This document shows positions 19,236 through 27,570 of a stretch of 64,000 nucleotides of DNA, in pieces. Location: NCBI RefSeq assembly GCF_031882575.1, contig NZ_CP134772.1, positions 11,001 to 75,000 of the forward strand. Reading direction: 5' to 3'. Under the pieces are notes generated by a model, which had not been told where the DNA came from, made no database searches, and saw nothing but the letters and a program-made list of their open reading frames with translations. The stretch comes from Pseudomonas sp. VD-NE ins (GTDB taxonomy: Bacteria > Pseudomonadota > Gammaproteobacteria > Pseudomonadales > Pseudomonadaceae). The stretch's first letter is position 1; every line of letters starts with the position of its first letter. The position numbers were made by a program, and so were the translations under genes.

Positions 19236-19637
19236 TCAGGTCTTGGATCTGCCCTTGGGAGAGGACTTGCCGGATCGCTTTTTTACGACAGAAACACCGA
19301 AGTCGTTCTTTAAAACATCAACGACAGCTTCGAAAAACTGAGCTTTCTGGTTGGCTTGGGCCAGCTTTTCTTCAAGCTCTTTGATTCGCTGTTCGGGTGT
19401 CAGTGGTTTATCGGGCTCATCCATGGAACGGGGTCTCTTGGAGCGAATGGACGCGCCTTGACTCCAGTCCTGCCGACCATGCCTGCGTAACCAGTTCAGT
19501 ACGGTCGATTTACCCTGAATGCCATAGCGCTCTTGAGCCTCTTTATAACTCAACTCGCCTTTTTCGACCTGATCGACGACCGACAATTTAAAGGTCCGCG
19601 TGTAATCACGCTGACTGCGCCTCTTTCCTGAATTCAT
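19236..19637 (-). CDS. IS3-family transposase OrfA (HTH plus leucine zipper)
   Basis: The 133-residue DNA-binding subunit has an N-terminal helix-turn-helix (YTRTFKLSVVDQVEKGELSYKEAQERYGI, about residues 12-40; STVLNWLRRHG) and a C-terminal coiled coil (PEQRIKELEEKLAQANQKAQFFEAV, about 80-104) for multimerisation. The A6G slippery sequence (minus strand AAAAAAG, 19284-19278) lies in its last codons and sets up the switch to the OrfB frame. Confidence 0.93.
   Translation of the reverse strand: MNSGKRRSQRDYTRTFKLSVVDQVEKGELSYKEAQERYGIQGKSTVLNWLRRHGRQDWSQGASIRSKRPRSMDEPDKPLTPEQRIKELEEKLAQANQKAQFFEAVVDVLKNDFGVSVVKKRSGKSSPKGRSKT
19278..19284 (-). promoter_or_regulatory. programmed -1 frameshift site of the IS
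   Basis: The slippery heptamer AAAAAAG on the minus strand lies within orfA. Slipping back one base gives KAIRQVLSQGQIQDLSISRACQF followed without a stop by the OrfB frame, as in other IS3-family members. Confidence 0.8.
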
Positions 19638-19698
19638 TACTCCCTCCTGAGAGTGGGTCAGAAGGTGTAAACCTTATTCAGGACGAGACACTGTAATG

Positions 19699-19730
19699 AA
19701 AAAGGGGACGCCAATGGCGTCCCCTTTTTT
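19699..19730 (+). terminator. original metQ terminator, displaced by the IS
   Basis: AAAAAGGGGACGCC-AAT-GGCGTCCCCTTTTTT is a 14-bp perfect stem with a T run. Without the IS it would lie about 20 nt after the metQ stop. Confidence 0.9.
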
Positions 19731-19766
19731 GTGTCTGTGTTTGGCTTTAGAGCTGTTGTGGAGCAG

Positions 19767-20098
19767 CCCCTCACCCCAGCCCTCTCCCGGAGGGAGAGGG
19801 GGCCGACCGAGATGCCTGGCGTCATACATCGACCTGAAAGATCTTGGCGATTATGGATTCAAAGCAGCAAGTTCATTTCTGCGTAATTCTTGAATATCCC
19901 CCATTCAGTCCCCTCTCCCTCCGGGAGAGGGCTAGGGTGAGGGGCTTTTAGGGGCCGACCGAGGTGTTTGGCGTCATACATCGCCCTGAAAAATCTTGGC
20001 GATTATGGATTCAAAGCAGCACGTTCATTTCTGCGTATTTCTTGAATATCCCCCATTCAGTCCCCTCTCCCTCCGGGAGAGGGTTAGGGTGAGGGGCT
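19767..20098. repeat. tandemly duplicated 152-bp palindromic repeat element
   Basis: Three copies of a self-complementary block (CCCTCACCCTAGCCC and CTCTCCCGGAGGGAGAGG-type sequence) lie at about 19767-19800, 19910-19945 and 20061-20097. The segment 19799-19950 is repeated at 19951-20102 with only a few differences (same GGCGTCATACATCG and GATTATGGATTCAAAGCAGCA core). No credible coding frame is present. A relative is at 47714-47876. The block lies between the displaced metQ terminator and the sco gene. Confidence 0.82.
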
Positions 20099-20114
20099 CT
20101 TGGCTTTTAGCCCG

Positions 20115-20750
20115 TCACTTGCGGTTAAGCATGACCGGAAGTTGCGCAACCAGTTTGGCGTTATTCAACGGCGCTCGAATAAACCCCCGCTGCGTCCCGT
20201 CCGGCCCGATCACTGCCAGATTGCCGCTATGGTCAACGGTATAATTCGGCTTACTCGTATCCGCCGGAATAAACGGAATACTCACCGCGTTCGCCACCTT
20301 TTGCAGCTCTTCAATCGAGGTCGGCGTCAGGCCAACAAACTGCGGATCAAAGTAGCCCAGATACCGCTTCAACTGCTTCGGGCTATCGCGGTTCGGGTCA
20401 ACGCTGACCAGCACGATCTGCAACTTGTCCACAGCGTCTTTCGGTAATTCACTCTTGATCTGCCGCAGCTGCGCCAACGTGGTGGGGCAGATGTCCGGGC
20501 AGAAGGTGTAGCCGAAAAACAGCAGACTCCACTTGCCTTTGAGCTCGTTGATCGCCACCGGTTTGCCGTCCTGATCAGTCATCGTCACGTCCGGCAGATT
20601 GCGGCTCTGCGGCAGCAGGATAATGCCGGCGTCGATCAGCGCCGTCGGGTCGCCCTGGCCCTTGCCGCTCAGCACTTTGTTGACGGTCAGGCCGAGGATC
20701 AGCGCGATCACGGCGACGAGGATGAAGACGGTTTTCTGGGTTCGAGTCAT
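20115..20750 (-). CDS. SCO1/SenC copper chaperone for cytochrome oxidase
   Basis: The 211-residue protein is anchored by an N-terminal membrane span (about residues 8-28) with a thioredoxin-fold domain outside. It has the copper-binding CPDIC motif ([14 protein letters not shown], about 80-93) and the distal His in TVDHSGNL (about 170), the SCO ligand set. It delivers copper to the CuA site of CoxB. The ATG at 20750 overlaps the cyoE stop (ATGA); it is the last gene of the assembly-factor run. Confidence 0.93.
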   Translation of the reverse strand: MTRTQKTVFILVAVIALILGLTVNKVLSGKGQGDPTALIDAGIILLPQSRNLPDVTMTDQDGKPVAINELKGKWSLLFFGYTFCPDICPTTLAQLRQIKSELPKDAVDKLQIVLVSVDPNRDSPKQLKRYLGYFDPQFVGLTPTSIEELQKVANAVSIPFIPADTSKPNYTVDHSGNLAVIGPDGTQRGFIRAPLNNAKLVAQLPVMLNRK

Positions 20751-21646
20751 AGGTTCAACAGTAAGTAGTGGTCTACGAGCAGGGCGATGAACAGCAGGAA
20801 CAAGTACCAAATAGAGTACTTGAAGGTGTTGATCGCCGCGTGCGGCCGAGTGCCACGGTACAGCACCACGGCCCATTGCAGAAACCTTGCACCGAGGGCG
20901 AGCGCGCAAATCAGGTAGAGCACGCCACTCATGTGAATCACGTACGGCAACAGACTCACCGCCAGCAGCGCGAAGGTGTAGAGCAGAATGTGCACTTTGG
21001 TGTAGTGCTCGCCGTGGGTGACCGGCAGCATCGGGATATCGGCCTTGGCGTATTCCTCTTTGCGATGGATCGCCAGCGCCCAGAAGTGCGGTGGGGTCCA
21101 GGCGAAGATGATCAGCACCAGCAACAACGGTTCGGCGCTGACATGGCCGGTGGCAGCTGTCCAGCCGAGCAGTGGTGGTGCGGCGCCGGCGAGGCCACCG
21201 ATGACGATGTTCTGCGGCGTCGCGCGTTTGAGGAAACCGGTGTAGATCACCGCATAACCGAGCAGCGAAGCGAGGGTCAGCCACGCCGTCAGCGGATTGG
21301 TGAAAGTCAGCAACAGGGCCTGGCCGAGCAGCGCCAGCACCAGTGCAAAAGTCAGCGCCGCCGCCGGCGAAACCCGGCCTTCAGCCAGCGGCCGTTTGTG
21401 CGTGCGCGCCATCACCGCATCGATGCGCCGATCCACCACATGGTTGACCGCCGCCGCACCACCGGCACACAGGGCAATCCCCAGATTGCCGAACACCAGC
21501 ACCGTCCACGGCACCCCGGCACGGGTCGCGAGGAACATGCCGACCAGCGAGGTGATCAGCATCAGCACCACGACTTTCGGTTTGGTCAGCTCCAGATAAT
21601 CACGCCAGATTGCCTGATGCGGGCGTTCGCCAATCAGAATCGCCAC
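20747..21646 (-). CDS. cyoE: protohaem IX farnesyltransferase (haem O synthase)
   Basis: The 299-residue UbiA-family membrane enzyme adds the farnesyl group to haem B to make haem O, the precursor of haem A. The prenyl-diphosphate binding motif [20 protein letters not shown] (about residues 67-86) is clear, with about nine spans. The start is GTG (21646) with AAAGGAG upstream, overlapping the end of ctaA by 13 nt. It is also called ctaB. It acts with CtaA for the aa3-type oxidase encoded upstream. Confidence 0.95.
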   Translation of the reverse strand: MAILIGERPHQAIWRDYLELTKPKVVVLMLITSLVGMFLATRAGVPWTVLVFGNLGIALCAGGAAAVNHVVDRRIDAVMARTHKRPLAEGRVSPAAALTFALVLALLGQALLLTFTNPLTAWLTLASLLGYAVIYTGFLKRATPQNIVIGGLAGAAPPLLGWTAATGHVSAEPLLLVLIIFAWTPPHFWALAIHRKEEYAKADIPMLPVTHGEHYTKVHILLYTFALLAVSLLPYVIHMSGVLYLICALALGARFLQWAVVLYRGTRPHAAINTFKYSIWYLFLLFIALLVDHYLLLNL

Positions 21647-22713
21647 GGCGTTTCTCCTTTTATAGTGATGGGCGCGGCTGCGTGTTTACGCGGACTCAGG
21701 CGCCAGCGCGCGAGCACCGGTTGTTTGACCCGGACCAGACTGGTGCGCGCGTGGTAATTGACCAGCACCATGGTCAGCAACAGCGCCGCACCGCCAGCGT
21801 TATGCGCGACCGCCACCGGCAGCGGCAGATGGAACAGCACATTGCTGATGCCGAGGGTGATCTGTGCCGCGAGGGCAATCGCTACCAGACCGGCCAAGCG
21901 AGTCATGCCGACCACTTTCAATTGCCACGCCAGACCGAGCAGCACCAGCGTCACCAGCAGCGCGCCGATACGGTGAGTCAGGTGAATCGCCGTGCGTGCA
22001 TCGCTGTCGAGTTGTCCGCCGAGATAATTCGGGCCGATGTGTTGAGTCAGATGAAACCCATTGGCGAAATCCGCTGGCGGCAGCCATTGCCCGTGGCAGG
22101 TCGGGAAATCGATGCAGGCCACCGCCGCGTAGTTGGAACTGACCCAGCCTCCCAGTGCGATCTGGCCAATCACCAACAACAATCCCGCTGTTGCCCAATA
22201 CTGCAAACGCTTGGGCACGGTCAGCGCCGGCAGCACACCGGACAGTCGCAAGGTCAGCAAAAACAGCAGACTCAAGGTCGCAAACCCGCCGAGCAAATGC
22301 CCGGTGACCACCTGCGGCCAGAGTTTGAGCGTCACCGTCCACATGCCGAAGGCTGCTTGCGCAAACACCACCGCCAGCAGAAACAGCGGCAGCTTCAACG
22401 GCTGCCCCGGATGACGCCGATTGACCCACGCGCGCCCGGCCAGAAGCGAAATCAGCAGGCCGAGAGTACCGGCGAAATAGCGGTGGATCATCTCGTTCCA
22501 GCCCTTGTGCGCCTCCACTGGCGAGTCGGGGTAATGCAGTTCGGCATGGGCCAGTTGGGCTTCGCTTTTCGGCACGCTGATAAACCCGTAGCAACCCGGC
22601 CAGTCCGGACAGCCGAGGCCGGCGTGGGTCAGGCGCGTATAGGCGCCGAGCATCACTACAATCAGTGCCAGCAGAGTGGCAAACAGCGCGAGGCGAAATC
22701 CAGGTTTGGCCAT
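21634..22713 (-). CDS. ctaA: haem A synthase CtaA (COX15 family)
   Basis: The 359-residue membrane protein with about eight spans oxidises haem O to haem A. Conserved histidine-bearing segments are visible, including [31 protein letters not shown] and THRIGALLV, and a Cys pair lies in the periplasmic loop CIDFPTC. It lies between the 198-residue assembly-locus protein and cyoE in a tight run. Confidence 0.94.
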   Translation of the reverse strand: MAKPGFRLALFATLLALIVVMLGAYTRLTHAGLGCPDWPGCYGFISVPKSEAQLAHAELHYPDSPVEAHKGWNEMIHRYFAGTLGLLISLLAGRAWVNRRHPGQPLKLPLFLLAVVFAQAAFGMWTVTLKLWPQVVTGHLLGGFATLSLLFLLTLRLSGVLPALTVPKRLQYWATAGLLLVIGQIALGGWVSSNYAAVACIDFPTCHGQWLPPADFANGFHLTQHIGPNYLGGQLDSDARTAIHLTHRIGALLVTLVLLGLAWQLKVVGMTRLAGLVAIALAAQITLGISNVLFHLPLPVAVAHNAGGAALLLTMVLVNYHARTSLVRVKQPVLARWRLSPRKHAAAPITIKGETPWRF

Positions 22714-22723
22714 GACGATGCCC

Positions 22724-23320
22724 TTATCCGATGTTCGACAGTTTCAGCAGATGACGCAGGTCGTTGAGCAGATCCTTGCCTTTCACATTCGGCTCGTAAC
22801 GCAGCACGAGGTTGCCGTGCGGGTCGATAATCCACAGTTGCGGTGTGGCCTTGTCGCCCGTTGTTTTGCTGAACACGCCAGCGTCCAGCGGATAGCGTTG
22901 CAACTGCGGATATTCGCGGGTCAGCTTGGCCTCGTAATCGGCGCTCAGCGGTTGCGCAGCGGCGAGGGCATGGCTGGCGCGGCCGGCATCGCGACCGAGG
23001 CCGATCTGGATCTGCCGCGCCAGATACACCAGTTGCTGGCAATCCACCGCGCAATCCTTCGGCGCGGTGACCAGCATCTGCCAGCGCTCCTCGTCGGCTT
23101 GCACGCCAAGGTCGGCGCGGGTCTGGCCGTTGCCGATCAGTTCGCCGTGATAGCTGCGACCTTCCGGTACCCAGAACTGCAATTTGTACATGCCAGTGGC
23201 GAGCACCATCGGCCCGATCACGCCGAGCACAATCAGCAACAACTGAATGCGGCCGCTGCGACGGCGGGTGGCGGCAGGTTTCGCCTCAGACATGCTGGGT
23301 GGATTCATGGCCGTTCCCAT
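22724..23320 (-). CDS. conserved membrane-anchored protein of the cox assembly cluster
   Basis: The 198-residue protein has one N-terminal membrane span (about residues 25-45) and a periplasmic domain with a thioredoxin-like layout. It has a Cys pair (CAVDC, about 93-97) and a later PQLWIIDPHGNLVLRYEPN segment like the SCO/peroxiredoxin fold. The start at 23320 has a perfect AAAGGAG and overlaps the 3' end of the surf1 gene by 35 nt. Its place between surf1 and ctaA suggests a role in oxidase assembly or copper/thiol handling (inference). Confidence 0.8.
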   Translation of the reverse strand: MGTAMNPPSMSEAKPAATRRRSGRIQLLLIVLGVIGPMVLATGMYKLQFWVPEGRSYHGELIGNGQTRADLGVQADEERWQMLVTAPKDCAVDCQQLVYLARQIQIGLGRDAGRASHALAAAQPLSADYEAKLTREYPQLQRYPLDAGVFSKTTGDKATPQLWIIDPHGNLVLRYEPNVKGKDLLNDLRHLLKLSNIG

Positions 23321-24026
23321 GGTGGTTCTCCTTTGCGTTGTGCAAGCCCAAATAGACGTAGAGGCCGAGCAGGGCGGTGGCCATGGCGAACCACTGCACG
23401 GCGTAACCGAGGTGTTTTTCCGGGCCCATGGCGACCACCGGCCAATCGGCCTCGTAGCTGGCCGGGCCGGGTTCGGCGCGTAATTCGTAGGTAAAGCCGT
23501 CGCGCTCAAGGGCTTTCCACAGCTTGGCGGGTTCGACGGCAGTGATGGTTTGCGGCCAGGTGTTGCTGACCGGATCGGCGTGCAGTTGAAAAGTGGTGCC
23601 GGGGGCAACGTAGACCCAGGCATCGACATTCAATGCATCAGTGGGCGTAGTGAATTGTGGCGGCACGCGGCGATCCGGCCACGGCAACCAGCCGCGATTG
23701 ACCAGCAGCCACAGGCCGGTGCGTTGATCCTGAAAGGGTTGCAGCAACTCGACGCCGACCTTGCCGTTACGCTGACGGTTATCCAGCAGCAAACTGTGCG
23801 CAGCATCGAACTGGCCGTGCAGGTGCACGCGGCGATACGCCGGATCGGCGCTGCTCAGCAACTCGCTGCTGGCCATCGGTTCAGCCGCACGACGTTCGGC
23901 GTAACTGGCGAGCAGGGCGGTTTTTTCTGCGCCCCGGCTCAGTTGCCAGAAGCCCAGCGACACCAGCAGCGGCAGCAACAAGGCCACGACCACGGTCGGA
24001 ATCACGCCCGGACGAAAGCGCTTCAT
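23286..24026 (-). CDS. SURF1 family cytochrome oxidase assembly protein
   Basis: The 246-residue protein has the SURF1 topology: an N-terminal span (about residues 10-28, PTVVVALLLPLLVSLGFWQL) and a C-terminal span (about 210-232, YAVQWFAMATALLGLYVYLGL). The signature RPVHLHG-like segment RRVHLHGQF and VNRGWLPWP lie between. SURF1 helps haem A insertion into CoxA. It is divergent from the small DUF2909 gene, 71 nt away. Confidence 0.92.
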   Translation of the reverse strand: MKRFRPGVIPTVVVALLLPLLVSLGFWQLSRGAEKTALLASYAERRAAEPMASSELLSSADPAYRRVHLHGQFDAAHSLLLDNRQRNGKVGVELLQPFQDQRTGLWLLVNRGWLPWPDRRVPPQFTTPTDALNVDAWVYVAPGTTFQLHADPVSNTWPQTITAVEPAKLWKALERDGFTYELRAEPGPASYEADWPVVAMGPEKHLGYAVQWFAMATALLGLYVYLGLHNAKENHHGNGHESTQHV

Positions 24027-24097
24027 GGCTGCGCCACAAAGTCAGTCGTCGCGATCGCTATACTCAATTGCATCGCCTGTCCCCCGGAGTTCTTCCC

Positions 24098-24301
24098 ATG
24101 CTCAAAACAGCCATCGTCCTGATGCTGATTGCCACGGTGATCAGCCTGTTCAGCGGCCTGTTTTTCCTGGTCAAGGACGACAGCAGCTCGAATCGCCTGG
24201 TCATCGCCTTGAGTGTTCGGGTGGCATTGGCCGCAGTCACCGTCGGCTTGATCGCCTGGGGCTTTTACAGCGGCCAACTGGTGTCGCATGCACCTTGGTA
24301 G
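24098..24301 (+). CDS. DUF2909 twin-transmembrane protein
   Basis: The 67-residue protein consists almost only of two hydrophobic helices (about residues 5-25 and 36-58) joined by a polar loop (KDDSSSNR). The ATG at 24098 has GGAG 8 nt upstream. It is the only plus-strand gene inside the minus-strand cox locus, lying between coxC and surf1. Such twin-TM proteins are common in cox loci, and a role in oxidase assembly is likely but unproven. Confidence 0.8.
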   Translation: MLKTAIVLMLIATVISLFSGLFFLVKDDSSSNRLVIALSVRVALAAVTVGLIAWGFYSGQLVSHAPW

Positions 24302-24310
24302 CGTTGTCCG

Positions 24311-25198
24311 TCAGAGCACGTAAACGAAGATAAAGAGGCCAATCCACACCACGTCGACGAAGTGCCAATACCAGCTCGCCGCTTCGAAGCCGAACTGGTG
24401 CTCGTTGTCGAAGTGGCCCTTCATGATGCGCATCAGCATCACAAACAGAATGATCGTGCCGATGGTCACGTGGGCGCCGTGGAAACCGGTGAGCATGAAG
24501 AACGTCGCGCCATAAATGCCCGAACCGAGGGTCAGCCCCAGTTCGTGGTAGGCGTGCATGTATTCCTCAGCCTGGAAGCCGAGAAATGCGCAGCCGAGCA
24601 GTACGGTGATCGCCAGCCAGATTTTCAGTGCGCCGCGATGGCCCTTCTTCAAGGCATGGTGGGCGATGGTGATGGTCACGCTGGAGCTGACCAGCAGAAT
24701 CGTGTTGATCAGCGGCAGGCCCCACGGGCTGATGACTTCCTTTGGTGGCGGGAACAGTTTCGGATCCGGCGTGTGCAGCAGCGGCCAGGTGAACTGGAAG
24801 TTCGGCCACAGCATGTGCGCGATGCCTTTGGTGCCTTCACCGCCGAGTGCTGGCCCGGAGACGTGGCGCACATAAAACAGCGCACCGAAGAAGGCGATGA
24901 AGAACATCACTTCGGAGAAGATGAACCAACTCATGCCCCAGCGGAACGAGCGATCCAGCTGCGGGCTGTAGAGTCCCGCGCGGCTTTCCTTGATCACCGC
25001 CCCGAACCAGCCGAACAGCATGTACGCCAGCAACAGGCCACCGACGAAAAAGATGTACGGGCCGTGGGATTCCGGGCGCGCTGCCTTCAGATCGTTAAAC
25101 CAGGTGGCGAGGCCGTACACAGTGATGGCCATGCCGAAGGTCGCAATGATCGGCCATTTGCTTTGCGGCGGAACGTAATAATGCTCATGAGTTGCCAT
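24311..25198 (-). CDS. coxC: cytochrome c oxidase subunit III
   Basis: The 295-residue haem-copper oxidase subunit III has seven predicted spans and the family segments WGMSWFIFSEVMFFIAFFGALFY (about residues 87-109), NTILLVSSSVTITIAHHA and FFMLTGFHGAHVTIGTI. A long loop between the third and fourth spans is typical of aa3 oxidases. A ribosome site AAGGAG precedes the ATG. It stabilises the proton-pumping subunit I. It follows ctaG in the minus-strand operon. Confidence 0.96.
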   Translation of the reverse strand: MATHEHYYVPPQSKWPIIATFGMAITVYGLATWFNDLKAARPESHGPYIFFVGGLLLAYMLFGWFGAVIKESRAGLYSPQLDRSFRWGMSWFIFSEVMFFIAFFGALFYVRHVSGPALGGEGTKGIAHMLWPNFQFTWPLLHTPDPKLFPPPKEVISPWGLPLINTILLVSSSVTITIAHHALKKGHRGALKIWLAITVLLGCAFLGFQAEEYMHAYHELGLTLGSGIYGATFFMLTGFHGAHVTIGTIILFVMLMRIMKGHFDNEHQFGFEAASWYWHFVDVVWIGLFIFVYVL

Positions 25199-25223
25199 TT
25201 ATTGTTCTCCTTATCGGGCACGC

Positions 25224-25775
25224 TCAACCGCCAGTGTTTACAGCCACCGGCGGATGTCGGGCGGTGATATCGAACAGCGTGTAGGACAGCGTCAGGTGCT
25301 TCACATCCTTGGGCATGTCGCGGTCAACAATGAAGCGCACCGGCATCTCGATCTGTTGACCGGGCTGCAGCACCTGCTGGGTAAAGCAAAAGCATTCGGT
25401 CTTGTGGAAATATGCCGCGGCGTTGCTCGGCGCGATGCTCGGCACGGCTTGCGCACTCATCGGTTTGTCGGTGGGGTTGCGCGCGATGAAGATCATCTCG
25501 TTGACCGCGCCGGGGTTGGCGGTGAGTTCGTCATGCTTGGGGTAGAAGTCCCATGGCATATCGGCGGTGTTGGTCGACAAAAACTGCACACGCACCTGGC
25601 GCGAAGTGTCGACGACCTGCTCGCCCTCGTACTGCCCGGCAGTCTTGCCGTTGATGCCGAAGGCTTTGCACATCACGTCGTAGATCGGCACCAGGGCAAA
25701 ACCGAAAACAAACATCGCCAGCACCACGCCGAGCAGGCGGGTGACGAGTTTTTTCATCGAAATCGAGTCAGCCAT
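25224..25775 (-). CDS. ctaG: cytochrome c oxidase assembly protein CtaG (Cox11)
   Basis: The 183-residue copper chaperone delivers CuB to subunit I. It has an N-terminal span (about residues 10-30) and a periplasmic immunoglobulin-like domain with the copper motif ECFCFTQQ (about 122-129). The length is normal. It follows coxA, but 126 nt containing a REPIN separate the two genes. Confidence 0.95.
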   Translation of the reverse strand: MADSISMKKLVTRLLGVVLAMFVFGFALVPIYDVMCKAFGINGKTAGQYEGEQVVDTSRQVRVQFLSTNTADMPWDFYPKHDELTANPGAVNEMIFIARNPTDKPMSAQAVPSIAPSNAAAYFHKTECFCFTQQVLQPGQQIEMPVRFIVDRDMPKDVKHLTLSYTLFDITARHPPVAVNTGG

Positions 25776-25796
25776 GATTCATGCCTCTCATCAGAT

Positions 25797-25891
25797 CCCT
25801 TGTGGGAGCGAGCCTGCTCGCGAAGCAGACAACTCGGTGCACCAGATGAACCGCGTCATCGCTCTTCGCGAGCAGGCTCGCTCCCACAGGG
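25797..25891. repeat. REPIN inside the cox operon
   Basis: REP copies at 25797-25824 (GTGGGAGCGAGCCTGCTCGCGAA) and 25865-25891 (reverse complement) face each other between coxA and ctaG. In the mRNA they would form a large hairpin. Confidence 0.88.
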
Positions 25892-25901
25892 AAATCTGTG
25901 T

Positions 25902-27488
25902 TCATTTCACTTCCGGCGGTGTGGTGAAGGTGTGATACGGCGCCGGTGACGGCACGCTCCACTCCAGCCCTTCCGCACCATCCCAAGGCTTGGCCGGTGC
26001 AGGCTCGCCACCCCGAATCGTCTTGATCACGATGAACAGGAAAAAGATCTGCGTGGCGCCAAACATGAACGCGCCAATTGACGAAACCATGTTGAAGTCG
26101 GCGAACTGCAGGTTGTAGTCCGGAATCCGCCGAGGCATCCCCGCCAACCCCACGAAGTGCATCGGGAAGAAAGTCAGGTTCATGCCGACAAACGACAGCC
26201 AGAAATGCAACTTGCCGAGGGTTTCGTCGTACATGTGGCCGGTCCATTTCGGCAGCCAGTAATAAGTCGAGGCGAAGATCCCGAAGATCGCCCCCGGCAC
26301 CAGCACGTAGTGGAAGTGCGCGACCACAAAATAGGTGTCCTGGTACTGGAAGTCCGCCGGCGCGATGGCCAGCATCAACCCGGAGAAACCGCCGATGGAG
26401 AACAGGATCACGAACGCCACGGCAAACAGCATCGGCGTTTCGAAGGTCAGCGAGCCTTGCCACATGGTGCTGGCCCAGTTGAACACCTTCACCCCGGTCG
26501 GCACCGCGATCAGCAGCGTCGCGTACATGAAGAACAGCTCGCCCACCAGCGGGATGCCGACCACGAACATGTGGTGCGCCCAGACAATGAACGACAGGAA
26601 GGCGATGCTCGCCGTCGCGTAGACCATCGAGGTGTAGCCGAACAGCGGCTTGCGCGAGAAGGTCGGGATGATCGAGCTGACGGCGCCGAAGGCCGGCAGG
26701 ATCATGATGTACACCTCGGGATGGCCGAAGAACCAGAACACATGCTGGAACAGCACCGGGTCACCGCCACCGGCCGCACTGAAGAAACTGGTGCCGAAGT
26801 GGATGTCCATCAGCATCATCGTCACGCACCCGGCCAGTACCGGCATCACCGCGATCAGCAGAAACGCGGTGATCAGCCAGGTCCAGACGAACAGTGGCAT
26901 TTTCATCAGCGTCATGCCGGGCGCGCGCAGATTGAGGATGGTCGCGATCACGTTGATCGCGCCCATGATCGAACTGATGCCCATCAAATGGATGGCGAAG
27001 ATGAAGAAGGTCACGCTTTCCGGCGCGTAGGTCGTCGACAGCGGCGCATAGAACGTCCAGCCGAAGTTCGGCCCGCCACCGGGGGTGAACAGGGTCGAGA
27101 CGAGGATGAGGAACGCCGCCGGCAACAGCCAGAAGCTGAAGTTGTTCATCCGGGGCAGGGCCATGTCCGGCGCGCCGATCATCAACGGGATCATCCAGTT
27201 GGCGAGGCCGACGAAGGCTGGCATCACCGCACCGAAGACCATCACCAGACCGTGCATGGTGGTCATCTGGTTGAAGAACGCCGGTTCGACGATCTGCAGC
27301 CCTGGCTGGAACAGTTCGGCGCGAATCACCATCGCGAACGTACCGCCAAGCAGGAACATGGAAAACGCAAACCACAGGTACAGCGTGCCGATGTCCTTGT
27401 GGTTGGTGGTCAGCACCCAGCGCATCAGGCCTTTGGCGGGGCCGTGGGCGTGGTCGGCATGACCGTGGTCATCGATGACAGCGCTCAT
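25902..27488 (-). CDS. coxA: cytochrome c oxidase subunit I (aa3 type)
   Basis: The 528-residue subunit has about twelve spans and holds the haem a and haem a3-CuB centre. WFFGHPEVYIMILPAFG (about residues 253-269) contains the CuB His and cross-linked Tyr, VWAHHMFVVG has two more CuB His, and VVAHFHYVLVPG holds haem ligands. The N-terminus is short and His-rich. It reduces oxygen to water and pumps protons. It lies between coxB and ctaG on the minus strand. Confidence 0.97.
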   Translation of the reverse strand: MSAVIDDHGHADHAHGPAKGLMRWVLTTNHKDIGTLYLWFAFSMFLLGGTFAMVIRAELFQPGLQIVEPAFFNQMTTMHGLVMVFGAVMPAFVGLANWMIPLMIGAPDMALPRMNNFSFWLLPAAFLILVSTLFTPGGGPNFGWTFYAPLSTTYAPESVTFFIFAIHLMGISSIMGAINVIATILNLRAPGMTLMKMPLFVWTWLITAFLLIAVMPVLAGCVTMMLMDIHFGTSFFSAAGGGDPVLFQHVFWFFGHPEVYIMILPAFGAVSSIIPTFSRKPLFGYTSMVYATASIAFLSFIVWAHHMFVVGIPLVGELFFMYATLLIAVPTGVKVFNWASTMWQGSLTFETPMLFAVAFVILFSIGGFSGLMLAIAPADFQYQDTYFVVAHFHYVLVPGAIFGIFASTYYWLPKWTGHMYDETLGKLHFWLSFVGMNLTFFPMHFVGLAGMPRRIPDYNLQFADFNMVSSIGAFMFGATQIFFLFIVIKTIRGGEPAPAKPWDGAEGLEWSVPSPAPYHTFTTPPEVK

Positions 27489-27570
27489 GGCCGGTCTCCT
27501 TTACGTGAGTGGGTGGGGCAGGCCGGGGCGCGTTGCCCCGACCGGTTCACGAAGTACGCGATAGACCGGC

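Larger units (their letters stand above)
18378..19690. mobile_element. complete IS3-family insertion sequence (IS150-like), 1313 bp
   Basis: The ends are imperfect 28-bp inverted repeats that begin TGTCT (left 18378-18405, right 19663-19690) and share GTCCTGAA and AGGTTTACACCT. The element ends TG...CA as IS3 elements do. A 3-bp direct repeat CTG flanks it (18375-18377 and 19691-19693), the expected target duplication. It carries overlapping orfA and orfB with an A6G frameshift site, and both frames look intact, so it is probably active. Confidence 0.92.

Noticed and set aside
19397..20244. Short plus-strand frames in the IS end and the repeat block
   Set aside because: They lie in palindromic repeats or antisense to orfA; the peptides are translations of repeat sequence.
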